64,000 bases of DNA from Ornithinibacillus gellani (GCF_003730295.1 NZ_QTSZ01000037.1:124001-188000), one strand, 5' to 3'. Shown: positions 52,484 through 63,189, numbered from the stretch's first letter. The notes: a model not told the origin generated them from the letters alone. Numbers and translations: made by a program.

Positions 52484-53476
52484 TTACTCTTCATAAACAT
52501 ATTTAAGTGCAGATTCTGGTTCAGCATAAGGTGCTTCCTCTGCGTAATCAGTAGCTTCATTAACGATTTTATCGATTTCACTGTGGAAATCTTTTTCTAG
52601 TTCATCTGTTAAAATGCCAGCATCCTTTAAATATTTCGCAAAAGAAATAATCGTATCCTTTTTTCTTGCTTCTTCAATTTCTTCAGATTCCCTGTATAAC
52701 CGATCATCATCATCACTAGAGTGGGAAGTTAAGCGATCTGTTACAGCTTCGATTAGCGTTGGACCTTCCCCATTCATAGCTCTTTCCCTTGCTTCTTTAA
52801 CAGCTGCATAAACTTCTAATGGATCATTCCCATTAACTGTAATACCTGGCATACCATAGCCTTTAGCGCGATCAGATACATGTTCGCATGCCAATTGACG
52901 GTCGTATGGAACAGATATCGCATATTTATTATTTTCCACCATTGTTATAACCGGGAGTTTATGTACCCCTGCAAAGTTAAGACCCTCATGGAAATCGCCT
53001 TGGTTGGAAGAGCCTTCACCAAGTGTTACGAATGAAACAAAATCTTTCTTTTCGATTTTTGCAGCCAATGCGACACCAACAGCATGTGGTAGCTGTGTAG
53101 TAACGGGGGATGAGCCAGTAAGAATTCTGTTTTTCTTTTGGCCAAAGTGTCCCGGCATTTGGCGTCCACCTGAATTGGGATCTTCTGCTTTGGCAAAACC
53201 TGAAAGCATTAATTCTTTCGCAGTCATGCCAAATGCTAATACAACGCCCATATCACGGTAATAAGGTGCAACATAGTCTATGTCCCGATTTAATGCAAAT
53301 GCAGCGCCTACTTGTGCCCCTTCTTGTCCCTGACATGAAATAACAAATGGAATTTTACCTGCACGGTTTAAGAGCCACATTCTTTCATCAATTTTTCGAG
53401 CTAATAGCATCGTGCGAAACATTTCAAGTACTTTCTCATCACTTAATCCCAGTGCCTTATGACGATTTTCACTCAT
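52484..53476 (-). CDS. bkdAA: Branched-chain 2-oxo acid dehydrogenase E1 alpha
   Basis: E1 alpha subunit of 330 aa (bfmBAA). The thiamin diphosphate motif runs from GEGSSNQGDFHEGLN to VVENNKYAISVP-like text (about residues 155-190). The phosphorylation-loop-like RLTSHSSDDD region is present. GGGAGG precedes the ATG at 53476. It sits 42 bases after lpdV in the operon. Confidence 0.95.
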   Translation of the reverse strand: MSENRHKALGLSDEKVLEMFRTMLLARKIDERMWLLNRAGKIPFVISCQGQEGAQVGAAFALNRDIDYVAPYYRDMGVVLAFGMTAKELMLSGFAKAEDPNSGGRQMPGHFGQKKNRILTGSSPVTTQLPHAVGVALAAKIEKKDFVSFVTLGEGSSNQGDFHEGLNFAGVHKLPVITMVENNKYAISVPYDRQLACEHVSDRAKGYGMPGITVNGNDPLEVYAAVKEARERAMNGEGPTLIEAVTDRLTSHSSDDDDRLYRESEEIEEARKKDTIISFAKYLKDAGILTDELEKDFHSEIDKIVNEATDYAEEAPYAEPESALKYVYEE

Positions 53477-53518
53477 GATAATACCTCCCTAATCATTTCT
53501 TGGCCTGAGCCAATAACA

Positions 53519-54940
53519 TTATCCATGAATTTGGTTGCCATCAACTGCTAATGCCGCTTCACCCATTATTTCAGATAGTGATGGGTGCGGATGAACAGTT
53601 CCCGCGATTTCCCATGGTGTTGCGTCTAACACCATGGCAAGACCAGCTTCAGAAATCATATCCGTTACATGTGGACCAATCATATGGATACCGAGGATAT
53701 CCTCCGTTTTTTTATCGGCAATAATTTTTACAAAACCATCTGAATCACCATGAACAAGTGCCTTTCCGATAGCTTTAAAAGAGAATTTTCCTACCTTGAT
53801 TTCATAGCCTTGTTCAAGTGCTTGTTTTTCAGTTAGTCCTACACTGGCAGCTTCCGGATTTGAATAAATACAGCTAGCAATTTTTGTGTAGTCAAGTGGA
53901 GTTGGATTTTGGTTTGCCATATGTTCGACTGCAATAATGCCTTCATGAGAAGCTACATGTGCAAGCTGCATACCACCAATCACATCGCCAATTGCGTATA
54001 TATGCGATTCTTTTGTTTGATAAAATTCGTTCGTCTGGATATAACCTTTCTCCGTTTGGATATCAGTGTTCTGTAAGCCGATATTATCGGAATTTGCCTC
54101 CCTACCTACTGAAACAAGCATTTTTTCCGCTTGGAATATTTTTTCTCCTTTTTTCATTTCTGCCTTTATTTCAACTGTTTCACCCGTTTTTAATGAATCG
54201 GAAATGACTTTGGCCCCTGTGTGGATTTTTACGCCTTTTTTCTTTAATAATCTTTTGGCTTCACGTGCTATAGCTTCATCCTCCGTTGGGAGAATTTGAT
54301 CAAGGTACTCCAGCACGGTTACTTCAACACCAAAATCAGCCAGCATAGAAGCCCACTCTATTCCAATAACCCCTCCACCTACGATAATAATGGAATGAGG
54401 TAATTCATTCATTTCCAGTGCTTCATCAGAGGTTAGAACATACTTCCCATCGATTTCCAATCCAGGTAATGTTCTTGGTTTAGATCCTGTAGCAATGAGC
54501 ACGTTTTTTGGAACAATCATCGTGTTTTCATCTCCGTTTGCATACTCGATGGAGATCGTACCTGGCATCGGTGAAAAGATACTCGGTCCCAATATTCTCC
54601 CAAAACCTTCAAACACATCGATTTTTCCTTTTTTCATTAAGCCTTGCACACCTTGATGCAATGTGTTTACAATGCCATTTTTTCGCTTTTGAACAGCAGA
54701 AAAATTGAGCGTAACATCTTTTACATCTACGCCAAACTCCTTAGCTTCTTTTGATTGCTTGAAAACCTCTGCACTTCTCAACAGTGCTTTTGATGGAATG
54801 CATCCTCTATGTAAACAGGTTCCGCCAAGCTTATTAGCTTCTACTATTGCAACCTGCATGCCCAACTGGGCAGCCCTAATCGCTGCAACATAACCCCCTG
54901 TTCCTCCGCCAAGTACAACCAAGTCATATTCTTTTGTCAT
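53519..54940 (-). CDS. lpdV: Dihydrolipoyl dehydrogenase of the bkd complex
   Basis: FAD-dependent E3 of about 473 aa that reoxidises the lipoamide. FAD motif VVLGGGTGGYVAAIRAAQ at the N-terminus; the redox pair is GGTCLHRGCIPSKALL; the NAD motif is IVGGGVIGIEWASMLADFG; the C-terminal HPHPSLSE carries the catalytic His. A TTG start at 54961 is possible, but AAAGGAG lies upstream of the ATG at 54940, which gives the B. subtilis length. Confidence 0.94.
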   Translation of the reverse strand: MTKEYDLVVLGGGTGGYVAAIRAAQLGMQVAIVEANKLGGTCLHRGCIPSKALLRSAEVFKQSKEAKEFGVDVKDVTLNFSAVQKRKNGIVNTLHQGVQGLMKKGKIDVFEGFGRILGPSIFSPMPGTISIEYANGDENTMIVPKNVLIATGSKPRTLPGLEIDGKYVLTSDEALEMNELPHSIIIVGGGVIGIEWASMLADFGVEVTVLEYLDQILPTEDEAIAREAKRLLKKKGVKIHTGAKVISDSLKTGETVEIKAEMKKGEKIFQAEKMLVSVGREANSDNIGLQNTDIQTEKGYIQTNEFYQTKESHIYAIGDVIGGMQLAHVASHEGIIAVEHMANQNPTPLDYTKIASCIYSNPEAASVGLTEKQALEQGYEIKVGKFSFKAIGKALVHGDSDGFVKIIADKKTEDILGIHMIGPHVTDMISEAGLAMVLDATPWEIAGTVHPHPSLSEIMGEAALAVDGNQIHG

Positions 54941-54957
54941 TCTTGAATCCGCTCCTT

Positions 54958-56043
54958 TCAAACATAAGTTGGATAAGTTTTGGGTTGTTCCTCTTGTCGA
55001 AGTACCCGTAAAGTACCTTCCGTTAATGCCTGAAGTTCATCTTCTCCCGGGTAAACAATGGTATCTGCAATCCAGTCTACTCGTTCGGAAATGTTATCTG
55101 TAAAGGCTTTTCCATATGCTAAACCTCCAGTCAATACAATGGCATCAACCCGGCCCGATAAGACAGCGCTAGCAGCACCGATTTCCTTCGCGATCTGGTA
55201 AGCCATTGCATCGTATACAGATTTAGCTAACTCATCCCCATGTTGTATTCGATTTTCAACCTCTATTGCATTGTTAGTGTTCAAATATCCCATTAAGCCG
55301 CCTCGTCCAACCAGCTTTTCCATTATTTCATCCCGGTAATATTGCCCTGAGTAGCATAGAGAAACCAAATCACCCGCCGGTACAGTCCCGGCCCGTTCCG
55401 GAGAAAAAGGACCATCACCATGTAGTCCATTATTTACATCAACCACTCGTCCTTGCTTATGTGCTCCAACCGTTATCCCACCACCCATATGGGCAACAAT
55501 GAGGTTCATATCCTCATAACTACGGTTTAAATCTTTTGCAGCTCTCCGTGCAACTGCCTTTTGATTTAAGGCATGAAAAATACTTTTCCTTGGCACATCA
55601 GGTATACCGGAATAACGGGCGATTTGATCTAGCTCATCTACTACTACTGGGTCTACGATATATGCTGGTATATGGAGTTGGAAGGCAATTTCATGTGCAA
55701 TAATACCGCCTAAATTAGAAGCGTGCTCTCCGTAATAACCGACCTTCAAATCGTGAAGCATCGTATCATTCACTTCATATGTGCCACCTTCAATCGGTTG
55801 TACCAGGCCTCCTCTGGCACAGATTGCACTGAATTTAGAAATATTAATACCTTCATAGTCTAATTGCTCCATGATTACTTGTTTTCGATATTCAAATTGA
55901 TCCATTACCCGCTTGAAGCCAGCAAGATCACTGGCCTCATGGCGGATTGTTTTTTCAAATACACACACTTCATTATCGAACACACCAATTTTGGTAGAAG
56001 TAGATCCTGGATTAATAACTAAAATCCGATAAACATGCTGCAT
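54958..56043 (-). CDS. buk: Butyrate kinase
   Basis: ASKHA-fold acyl kinase of 361 aa that makes ATP from branched acyl phosphates with ADP. The phosphate-binding [15 protein letters not shown] lies near the N-terminus, and [35 protein letters not shown] in the middle is family-typical. GGAGG precedes the ATG. Pairs with ptb in the operon to draw energy from acyl-CoAs. Confidence 0.95.
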   Translation of the reverse strand: MQHVYRILVINPGSTSTKIGVFDNEVCVFEKTIRHEASDLAGFKRVMDQFEYRKQVIMEQLDYEGINISKFSAICARGGLVQPIEGGTYEVNDTMLHDLKVGYYGEHASNLGGIIAHEIAFQLHIPAYIVDPVVVDELDQIARYSGIPDVPRKSIFHALNQKAVARRAAKDLNRSYEDMNLIVAHMGGGITVGAHKQGRVVDVNNGLHGDGPFSPERAGTVPAGDLVSLCYSGQYYRDEIMEKLVGRGGLMGYLNTNNAIEVENRIQHGDELAKSVYDAMAYQIAKEIGAASAVLSGRVDAIVLTGGLAYGKAFTDNISERVDWIADTIVYPGEDELQALTEGTLRVLRQEEQPKTYPTYV

Positions 56044-56067
56044 GCTATTTGACCTCCGTTATGAAAG

Positions 56068-57162
56068 TTAGCGTCTGCTTAGTGTGTGGTGACCATTTAG
56101 TAAAAATTGATTGCGTGACTTTCGCACAGATTCAATACGTTCTTCTGCCATTCTATCTGCTGCAACATATGTCGGAATATGATCCCGTTTCGCAATTTCG
56201 TATACCTTGCCTAAAATATCATAAATACCTTCAACTTTACGTAATGCACGATTCTGGTTATAACCATTCAGTTCATCTGCTACATTAATAACCCCACCAG
56301 AATTAATAACATAATCCGGTGCATATATAATTCCTTTTTCATGGATAATATCTCCATGTTCTGGTGTTTTTAATTGATTGTTTGCAGAACCAGCAATCAC
56401 TTTTGCTTTTAATACGGGAATGGTATCATCATTGATTGTAGCACCAAGTGCACACGGAGCATAAATATCACAATCCACGCTGTAAATATCATTAGGGTCA
56501 ATTGCTTTCGCTCCAAACGCATCTACCGCACGTTGTACAGCCTCTTTATTGATGTCAGTTACAATCAAGCTTGCTCCTTCTTCATGTAAGTATTCACAGA
56601 GGCGGTATGCTACGTTTCCTACTCCTTGTACTGCAATTACCTTACCCTCAAGAGAATCTGAACCGAAAGCTTCTTTAGCGGATGCTTTCATTCCTTTGTA
56701 TACGCCATATGCAGTCACAGGAGACGGATTACCAGATGAGCCAAACTCTGGTGATATTCCGGTAACATAGTCCGTCTCCATGTGAATTAAATCCATATCA
56801 TCTACTGATGTACCCACATCCTCAGCTGTTATATAACGACCATTCAGACTTTGGATATATCTTCCAAACGCGCGGAACATTTCAGGATTTTTATCTTTTT
56901 TCGGATCACCAATAATTACTGTTTTCCCTCCACCGAGATTTAAGCCAGCTGCAGCATTCTTATAGGTCATCCCTCGTGCAAGACGAAGCGCATCTTCAAT
57001 TGCTTCCGATTCTGATTGGTATGTCCACATTCTTGTACCCCCTAATGCAGGTCCAAGTGTCGTATCATGAATTGCGATGACTGCCTTCAATCCAGAGTTT
57101 TCATCTTGGCAAAAAACAAGCTGTTCATAATCGTATTTTTCCATATAAGTAAAGATTTCCAT
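56068..57162 (-). CDS. bcd: Leucine dehydrogenase
   Basis: NAD-dependent amino acid dehydrogenase of 364 aa that deaminates Leu, Ile and Val to the 2-oxo acids used by the bkd complex. The glycine-rich catalytic segment [15 protein letters not shown] holds the active-site Lys (about residue 80). The Rossmann motif is [21 protein letters not shown]-like. Two adjacent ATGs exist (57165 and 57162); the second gives the same start as B. subtilis and is eight bases from AGGAGG. It overlaps the ptb stop. Confidence 0.96.
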   Translation of the reverse strand: MEIFTYMEKYDYEQLVFCQDENSGLKAVIAIHDTTLGPALGGTRMWTYQSESEAIEDALRLARGMTYKNAAAGLNLGGGKTVIIGDPKKDKNPEMFRAFGRYIQSLNGRYITAEDVGTSVDDMDLIHMETDYVTGISPEFGSSGNPSPVTAYGVYKGMKASAKEAFGSDSLEGKVIAVQGVGNVAYRLCEYLHEEGASLIVTDINKEAVQRAVDAFGAKAIDPNDIYSVDCDIYAPCALGATINDDTIPVLKAKVIAGSANNQLKTPEHGDIIHEKGIIYAPDYVINSGGVINVADELNGYNQNRALRKVEGIYDILGKVYEIAKRDHIPTYVAADRMAEERIESVRKSRNQFLLNGHHTLSRR

Positions 57163-58073
57163 CATTGATTCCTCCTATTATTTGTTGATAACAACGCTAG
57201 TGCAAGAGAATATAATTTACTTTCTGCTGTGTCTGCTCGTGATGTTAGCACGATAGGTGCTTTAGCACCGCTTATAATTGCTGCAACTTTCGCCTGCGCG
57301 AAATATATAAAGGATTTATATAAGGCATTAGCCACTTCGATGGATGGTGCCAATAAAATATCCGCACGTCCAGCGACATCGGAAACGATATCCTTTTGTC
57401 TGGCTGCATCTAATGAGACAGCATTATCAAATGCTAACGGTCCGTCAATCATACATCCATTTATTTGGCCACGATGCTGCATCTGAGTAAGTGCAGCTGC
57501 ATCCAAAGTTGATTGCATAGCAGGATTTATGACTTCAACTGGTGCCAATACAGCCACCTTAGGCTGTAATATACCGATTGCATGTGCAACTTGAACCGTG
57601 TTGTGTATAATATCTACCTTTTCTTTAAGTGAAGGTGAAATATTCATTGCAGCATCGGTCAAAAACAACAAACGATTTTGGCTTGGGATTTCAAATAATG
57701 CGCTATGGGATAAAACGCCACCAGTTCTTAAACCGTATTGTTTATTTAACACCGCCTGTAATAAGGCTTTTGTAGAGATATTTCCTTTCATTAAAATATG
57801 TGCATCGCCACGGTCGATTGTTTGTACAGCTGCATCTGCAATTGCCGATGTCGTGTGCACAACTTCTATGTCTTGATGATTTAAGTCGAAACCCAGTTTG
57901 TCCGCATAGGCTTGAATAACTTGTTGATCTCCATGAAGCAAGAAAGAGGCTAAGTCCTGATCTACCGCTTGTTTCACAAAACGCAACACTTCCACGTCCG
58001 CCGCATTGGCAATAGAGACAACTTGTTTATCTAGTTGTTGTGCATGTTTAATTAGTTCCGATAATGTTTTCAT
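57162..58073 (-). CDS. ptb: Phosphate butyryltransferase
   Basis: Phosphotransacetylase-family enzyme of about 303 aa that turns branched acyl-CoA to acyl phosphate. [13 protein letters not shown] and [20 protein letters not shown] are typical, with [14 protein letters not shown] further on. The frame is open to 58121, but this would overlap the sigma-54 promoter; GGGGGG just before the ATG at 58073 and the family start MKTLSELI support the shorter form. First gene of the bkd operon. Confidence 0.94.
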   Translation of the reverse strand: MKTLSELIKHAQQLDKQVVSIANAADVEVLRFVKQAVDQDLASFLLHGDQQVIQAYADKLGFDLNHQDIEVVHTTSAIADAAVQTIDRGDAHILMKGNISTKALLQAVLNKQYGLRTGGVLSHSALFEIPSQNRLLFLTDAAMNISPSLKEKVDIIHNTVQVAHAIGILQPKVAVLAPVEVINPAMQSTLDAAALTQMQHRGQINGCMIDGPLAFDNAVSLDAARQKDIVSDVAGRADILLAPSIEVANALYKSFIYFAQAKVAAIISGAKAPIVLTSRADTAESKLYSLALALLSTNNRRNQ

Positions 58074-58104
58074 ATAACCCCCCATTCCACCTACCCTTAT
58101 ATAC

Positions 58105-58121
58105 AGCAAATACCGTGCCAA
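58105..58121 (-). promoter_or_regulatory. Sigma-54 (SigL) promoter of the bkd operon
   Basis: The minus strand reads TTGGCACGGTATTTGCT, a full match to the -24/-12 consensus TTGGCACGnnnnTTGCW. It lies about 32 bases before the ptb ATG. The B. subtilis bkd operon is SigL-dependent and BkdR-activated. Confidence 0.95.
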
Positions 58122-58163
58122 CTTATAATTAATGAAAACGCTTTATTTATCTGTTTTTTACAC

Positions 58164-58197
58164 TTGCAATAAATTGCATAACTGCAAATTATTGCAG
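58164..58197. promoter_or_regulatory. Tandem palindromes, candidate BkdR enhancer
   Basis: Two neighbouring palindromes, TGCAA-TAAA-TTGCA (58165-58178) and CTGCAA-ATTA-TTGCAG (58182-58197), have centres 18 bases apart. They lie about 45-90 bases upstream of the -24 element and overlap the bkdR stop codon. Position and symmetry suit an upstream activating site for a dimeric sigma-54 activator. Confidence 0.6.
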
Positions 58198-60261
58198 GAA
58201 CGTTTTGTCAATTTGGTACTTTTCCATTTTATAATATAAGTTTCTAATAGAAATTTTCAATGCTTTTGCTGTTTTAGTCTTATTATATTCATTCTCTTTA
58301 TAAGCCTGTGTTATAAGTTGTTTTTCATAATGGTCCATCGCATCCTGTAACGATGAATGCGTTGTACCAAGCTGTAATCCAGGTGCATTACTGGATATCT
58401 TTTCACTGGTAGGATATAAATTCGGTAAATGAATCGTTTGGATCATTTCTTCATTCATGTCCATAAAAATCATAGCTCGTCCAATCACATTTTCTAATTC
58501 ACGGACATTACCTGGCCAATGATATCCTTTTAATGCAGATAAAGCTTCATCAGATATGCTGGAAACATTTCTTCCGTAATCTTGATTTATTTTTTGAATC
58601 ATTCGTTCAATCAGAAATGGTACATCCGTCAAACGATCCTGAAGTGGCGGAATAAAAATTGGTAATCGATTTAGTCGATAGTATAAATCTTCACGAAAAG
58701 TTTTCTGCATAATAGCTTTTTCTAAATTAACATTTGTAGCTGTAATGACTCGAACATCGATATGGATCGGCTCTGTACCACCAACACGGACAATTTCATT
58801 TTCCTGTAATACACGTAGAAGCTTTGCTTGCATTTTCAAGGATAATTCGCCAATTTCATCTAAAAATATACTTCCCATATGCGCTTCTTCAAAAAATCCT
58901 TTTTTACCTCCGCGTTTCGCACCTGAAAACGCGCCTTCTTCATAACCAAATAATTCACTTTCCAAAAGAGATTCTGCAATAGCTGCACAGTTAACTCGAA
59001 TAAATTTATGGTATTTGCGACTACTTTCATTATGAATTGCATGTGCGAAAAGCTCTTTACCCGTTCCAGATTCTCCACGTAAAAGTACGGTCGCAGGTGT
59101 ACGAGCACCAACTTTAGCTTGCTCGAGCGCGATTTTCATTTCCTCAGAAGATGCAACGATATCATCAAATGTGTATTTTGCTTCCAAACTGCGAATAATT
59201 TGTCGGGCTCGCTGCAACTCACTTGTAAGAGACTGAATTTCCGATAAATCATGTAGTACGCCAACACTTCCTTTTATTTTTCCATCCACAATAATTGGCG
59301 CAACATTGACAAGTACTTCTTTATTACTTGGACCTACTTTCATTCTTACTCCTCTAACAGGGCGCCTTGTTTGCAACACTTTCATATGCATGCTCTCCCC
59401 TTCAGAAATATCTGTTGAGGCTGGCTTCCCTACAATATCATGCTGTCTAAGGCCAGTAATTCGTGTGTAAGCTGGGTTAATCATTAACCCATTTCCTTTT
59501 TCATCGACAACACTTATCGCTTCTTCTGAGGAATAAATAATAGCTTCAAGCATTGTTTTAATTTCATTTAAATCTGTATTCTGTTCAGCAAGGTTAACCA
59601 CTTCGGTAATATCTTTAAATACGGCAAAAGCACCACGCAAAATATTTTGATCATCAATGATTGGAATGCGAGTGGTAATCACTTTTTTGCCATTTTCTAA
59701 GAAGAGTTTTTGATTTACTTCTTTTCTTCTACTTCTTAGCACATGTTTTAATCTGGAATTCCTAATGATGTCATTAATATTACTTCCTTCAAATTGCTCT
59801 CTTGACACTCCAACAATTTTCTCCGCACTTTTGTTAACAAATTGCACATATTCATCGTTGTTAATGACGATCATTCCATCATTAATATTATCCATGATTA
59901 ATTTTTGGTTATAAGATTGAAGCTTGAACTTGTCCAATAAAATTTCTTTTTCATCGAATAGTTCCGAGATAATAAATGCAACCGAGCCAGGAACAACAAC
60001 TGTTTTATCTGAACGCGCTTTAAATAAAGCATCAAATACTTTATGATCACCAGTTGCTTCTATCATAATGTCCACATCTTCATGAATCCAATTACGCCAA
60101 TCGGTATCAATTGGAATATCCTGTCGTTTCGCTAGCGCCAATCCTTCAGCCTGTTCATTGATATCTATCATGGCTACAATTTTCATTCGGTTTGTAGCAG
60201 ATAAAATCTTAAATAAGGCCGTACCACCCTTCCCAGCTCCAACGATAAGCACACGTTTCAT
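58189..60261 (-). CDS. bkdR: Sigma-54-dependent activator BkdR
   Basis: Enhancer-binding protein of about 690 aa. Residues 1-130 look like a nucleotide-binding Rossmann-like sensory domain ([17 protein letters not shown]); two PAS domains follow (about 130-235 and 245-350). The AAA+ domain has Walker [12 protein letters not shown], Walker [13 protein letters not shown] and the sigma-54 contact loop as GAFSGA instead of the usual GAFTGA. A Fis-type HTH ends the protein ([20 protein letters not shown]). GGTGG precedes the ATG at 60261; 60291 is a less likely start. It lies directly upstream of the operon it activates. Confidence 0.94.
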   Translation of the reverse strand: MKRVLIVGAGKGGTALFKILSATNRMKIVAMIDINEQAEGLALAKRQDIPIDTDWRNWIHEDVDIMIEATGDHKVFDALFKARSDKTVVVPGSVAFIISELFDEKEILLDKFKLQSYNQKLIMDNINDGMIVINNDEYVQFVNKSAEKIVGVSREQFEGSNINDIIRNSRLKHVLRSRRKEVNQKLFLENGKKVITTRIPIIDDQNILRGAFAVFKDITEVVNLAEQNTDLNEIKTMLEAIIYSSEEAISVVDEKGNGLMINPAYTRITGLRQHDIVGKPASTDISEGESMHMKVLQTRRPVRGVRMKVGPSNKEVLVNVAPIIVDGKIKGSVGVLHDLSEIQSLTSELQRARQIIRSLEAKYTFDDIVASSEEMKIALEQAKVGARTPATVLLRGESGTGKELFAHAIHNESSRKYHKFIRVNCAAIAESLLESELFGYEEGAFSGAKRGGKKGFFEEAHMGSIFLDEIGELSLKMQAKLLRVLQENEIVRVGGTEPIHIDVRVITATNVNLEKAIMQKTFREDLYYRLNRLPIFIPPLQDRLTDVPFLIERMIQKINQDYGRNVSSISDEALSALKGYHWPGNVRELENVIGRAMIFMDMNEEMIQTIHLPNLYPTSEKISSNAPGLQLGTTHSSLQDAMDHYEKQLITQAYKENEYNKTKTAKALKISIRNLYYKMEKYQIDKTFLQ

Positions 60262-60412
60262 ATCCACCACCAACCTTGCAAGATTATGCATATCATTATT
60301 TTACGATAATCTGCATTATTTTTCAATTCGATATCAATATCAATTTTATGAGTGCTTTGATATACTTATCATGGTCTAGATTGTAAATGAAATCATAAAG
60401 GTGGAATTATAA

Positions 60413-60682
60413 ATGGTGCGTATTATCGCTTTTTCTTTATTGTTAATTCCTGGTATTTTCGCAGCAATTGGAATCAAATTAATGAGAGATTCTATATTTG
60501 ATCAGTTTCATGCTATTTTTATACATACAGGAATCCAATTTACTGTGGGACTAATTTTATTTGTTGGTGGTTTGGCATTTATCGGAGGCTTTGTCGTTCA
60601 CCGTGATCGAAAAAGAAATTTAGTTCAAAGAGAAAAACGACAAAAACAGCGAGAAATAAGTAATGGGAAAGAGAAAGTATAA
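60413..60682 (+). CDS. yqzF: YqzF-like DUF2627 membrane protein
   Basis: Small membrane protein of 89 aa with two hydrophobic segments (residues about 4-24 and 38-62), the motif IKLMRDSIFDQF between them and a basic HRDRKRNLVQREKRQKQ tail. It matches B. subtilis YqzF in sequence pattern and in its place beside bkdR. Function unknown. AAAGGTGG precedes the ATG. The stop codon lies within a terminator stem. Confidence 0.88.
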   Translation: MVRIIAFSLLLIPGIFAAIGIKLMRDSIFDQFHAIFIHTGIQFTVGLILFVGGLAFIGGFVVHRDRKRNLVQREKRQKQREISNGKEKV

Positions 60683-60720
60683 TGTGTGAAAAGAATTTTC
60701 GCACATTTTACTTTTTTTAT
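60681..60720 (+). terminator. Terminator of yqzF
   Basis: A 12-bp stem (60681-60692 with 60696-60707, one G-T pair) is followed by TTTACTTTTTTT. It overlaps the yqzF stop by two bases. Confidence 0.85.
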
Positions 60721-60777
60721 TGTGTGAATTATGGTATTCTTTTATGAAAATCAAAAATTGAATAATGGGGAGATCGT

Positions 60778-62127
60778 ATGAAAGTAGCAAAGTTTGGTGG
60801 TAGTTCTGTAGCAAGTGCAAGGCAGATTCAAAAAGTAGGTTCCATTATCCGCAAGGACCCACTACGAAAAGTAATCGTCGTATCTGCACCGGGGAAACGT
60901 CACGGAGAGGATATGAAGGTAACAGATCTTCTCATTGGCTTAGGTAATGCTTATCTGGAAAATCGTGATTATGATATGTATATGCAGTTTGTTATGGATC
61001 GTTTTTCAGAAATTGTATCTGAGCTAGATTTAGATACTGGCGTGTTAACAACGATTCAAGAAAATATATCAAACGTTTTGTTTTCAGATTATTCGAATGA
61101 ATTGAAACTTGATGCAATTAAAGCAATCGGCGAAGACAGTTCAGCACGCATTTTAAGTGCGTATTTAAACCGTATTGGTTTGGAAGCAATTTATATGAAC
61201 CCGAAAGAGGCTGGCATCATTGTGAGTGATGAGCCGGGAAATGCACAAATTTTAGATGAAAGTTTCTCAAAGTTGCGGCAGCTGCGTAACAAACAAGAAA
61301 TTATCGTTATTCCTGGTTTTTTTGGGTATACAAAAACCGGGAAGCTTTCTACCTTTTCACGTGGAGGTTCTGATATTACTGGTTCAATCGTTGCAGCGGG
61401 AGTACAAGCAGAGTTATACGAAAATTTTACAGATGTTGATTCTGTTTATACAGTTAATCCTACCCTCGTTCGTAACCCAGCTGAAATAACGGTATTAACG
61501 TACAAAGAAATGAGAGAATTATCCTACGCAGGTTTTTCGGTTTTCCATGATGAGGCATTGATTCCAGCTATCAAGGAAAAAATTCCTGTGGCAATCAAAA
61601 ATACAAATAACCCAGATGCCCCAGGGACAAAGATTGTAGCTGAACGTGAAATTAATGGGACTTGTGTAGTTGGAATAGCTAGTGATACCGGATTTTCAAG
61701 TCTGTACGTCAGTAAATACTTAATGAATCGCGAGCTTGGATTTGGAAGAAAGTTGTTCCATATTTTAGAGGAAGAATCTATTTCCTTTGAACATGCACCT
61801 TCAGGAATTGATGATTTATCCGTCATTATTCGTGATAATCAATTAACTAAAGAAAAAGAATCCACAATTATTGACCGAATTAAGACATTACTTCAGGCTG
61901 AAACGGTAAAATTTACTCATAATTTAGCGGTGATTATGATTGTTGGAGAGGGAATGCTAAATACAATTGGCATTGCTCAAAAGGCTACGACGGCACTTGT
62001 TAATGCAAATGTGAATATCGAGATGATTAATCAGGGCTCCTCGGAGGTTTCCATGATGTTCGGTATTCAAGCGAAAGATATGGAACGTGCTGTACAGTCG
62101 TTATATCAAATCTTTTTTCAAGCATAA
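60778..62127 (+). CDS. Aspartokinase (YclM/aspartokinase III type)
   Basis: Aspartate kinase of 449 aa, first step to lysine, diaminopimelate, threonine and methionine. The start VAKFGGSSVASARQI and SAPGKRHGEDMKVTDLLIG are kinase-domain signatures, with FSRGGSDITGSIVAAG in the middle. Two ACT domains fill the C-terminal third (about 300-449). Sequence is closer to B. subtilis YclM (ThrD) than to DapG or LysC. Only about 55 bases separate the yqzF terminator from the ATG, so no lysine riboswitch fits here. It is not part of the B. subtilis order at this spot. Confidence 0.9.
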   Translation: MKVAKFGGSSVASARQIQKVGSIIRKDPLRKVIVVSAPGKRHGEDMKVTDLLIGLGNAYLENRDYDMYMQFVMDRFSEIVSELDLDTGVLTTIQENISNVLFSDYSNELKLDAIKAIGEDSSARILSAYLNRIGLEAIYMNPKEAGIIVSDEPGNAQILDESFSKLRQLRNKQEIIVIPGFFGYTKTGKLSTFSRGGSDITGSIVAAGVQAELYENFTDVDSVYTVNPTLVRNPAEITVLTYKEMRELSYAGFSVFHDEALIPAIKEKIPVAIKNTNNPDAPGTKIVAEREINGTCVVGIASDTGFSSLYVSKYLMNRELGFGRKLFHILEEESISFEHAPSGIDDLSVIIRDNQLTKEKESTIIDRIKTLLQAETVKFTHNLAVIMIVGEGMLNTIGIAQKATTALVNANVNIEMINQGSSEVSMMFGIQAKDMERAVQSLYQIFFQA

Positions 62128-62128
62128 T

Positions 62129-62168
62129 AAAAAAGGATTGCTGCAATAGTTTGCAGTAATCCTTTTTT
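62129..62168. terminator. Bidirectional terminator between aspartokinase and spo0A
   Basis: An 18-bp stem with one G-T pair (AAAAAAGGATTGCTGCAA with its partner arm) around a four-base loop. A/T-rich outer arms give T runs on both strands. It separates convergent genes. Confidence 0.9.
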
Positions 62169-62190
62169 TAATTGTGAAAACGATGATGGT

Positions 62191-62973
62191 TCAACTGGCT
62201 TTATGCTCTAGACGAAGCCGGTCTGCAACCATAGCAATGAACTCCGAATTGGTCGGCTTTGCTTTTGATATATTTACCGTATAACCAAATAAAGCAGAAA
62301 TGGAGTCGATATTCCCTCTATTCCAAGCAACTTCAATTGCATGTCGTATAGCCCGCTCTACCCGGGAGGAAGTAGTGTTAAATTTCTTAGCAATATCCGG
62401 GTATAATACTTTTGTAATTGATCCAAGTAATTCTATATCATGATATACCATTGTAATGGCCTCTCTTAAATACATATATCCTTTGATATGTGCAGGTACT
62501 CCAATTTCATGAATAATGTTGGTGATGCTCGCTTCCAGATCCTTGCGTTTTCTTTCCTTCTTATTCCCTTTCAAATGCATACTGGATGAGGATACAGAAC
62601 CATCTGGAACTTGTCTAATCTGGTTTGCTAAATTATCCAAATCAAATGGCTTTAAGATAAAATAAGAAGCCCCAAGATCAACCGCTTTCTTCATTACCTC
62701 TTCTTGTCCAAATGCGGTTAGCATGATGACATTTACTTCACGGTGCTGTTCAGATTCACGTAATGTTTGCAGAACAGCCAACCCATCAATATGTGGCATG
62801 ATTATATCCAACACAAGGACGTCGGGTTCCACATCATCCAATAGCTCCAAACATTCCCTGCCATTGTATGCAGTACCGACTACCTCAATATCTTCTTGCT
62901 TAGAAAAATATTCCTCCATCATCTGAATTAATTCCCTGTTATCATCAACCAGACATACAGATATTTTATTCAC
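62191..62973 (-). CDS. spo0A: Sporulation master regulator Spo0A
   Basis: Response regulator of 260 aa that commits the cell to sporulation. The receiver domain has the acidic pair D10-D11, the phosphoacceptor D56 in [13 protein letters not shown] and Lys in YFILKPFD. A linker with basic residues precedes the Spo0A_C domain (about 140-260) with the recognition region [24 protein letters not shown]. The start is GTG at 62973 with AAAGGAGG nine bases upstream, as is usual for spo0A; a TTG at 62979 is too close to the ribosome site. Confidence 0.97.
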   Translation of the reverse strand: MNKISVCLVDDNRELIQMMEEYFSKQEDIEVVGTAYNGRECLELLDDVEPDVLVLDIIMPHIDGLAVLQTLRESEQHREVNVIMLTAFGQEEVMKKAVDLGASYFILKPFDLDNLANQIRQVPDGSVSSSSMHLKGNKKERKRKDLEASITNIIHEIGVPAHIKGYMYLREAITMVYHDIELLGSITKVLYPDIAKKFNTTSSRVERAIRHAIEVAWNRGNIDSISALFGYTVNISKAKPTNSEFIAMVADRLRLEHKAS

Positions 62974-63013
62974 AGACAACTTCCTCCTTTAGATTGTATG
63001 GATTCCATTATAT

Positions 63014-63042
63014 GTATTCGACATAAGTTCCAAATATCCTTT
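63014..63042 (-). promoter_or_regulatory. SigH promoter of spo0A with overlapping 0A box
   Basis: On the minus strand AAAGGATAT (63034-63042) is a full -35 match (RWAGGAWWT), 11 bases from GTCGAATAC (63014-63022), a near-full -10 (RnnGAATWW). The exact 0A box TGTCGAA (63017-63023) overlaps the -10. It lies about 40 bases before the start codon. Confidence 0.85.
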
Positions 63043-63158
63043 TAAATCAGGAAAAACTTTAAGAAAATTGCATTTTGCTTTGATTTAATTTATTTTACTC
63101 GTGTTTTCGTTGTTTTTCGATATTATATTTCAAATTATGACAAAAACAAAGATGAATT

Positions 63159-63165
63159 TGTCGAA
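63159..63165 (+). promoter_or_regulatory. Distal Spo0A box upstream of spo0A
   Basis: An exact TGTCGAA on the plus strand, about 120 bases upstream of the SigH -35. spo0A is autoregulated through several 0A boxes in B. subtilis. Confidence 0.5.
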
Positions 63166-63189
63166 TATTATTTTAATTATAACATAAAT

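Noticed and set aside
60683-60777. Possible lysine riboswitch ahead of the aspartokinase gene
   Set aside because: The space after the yqzF terminator is about 55 bases, too short for an L box, and no matching core is seen.
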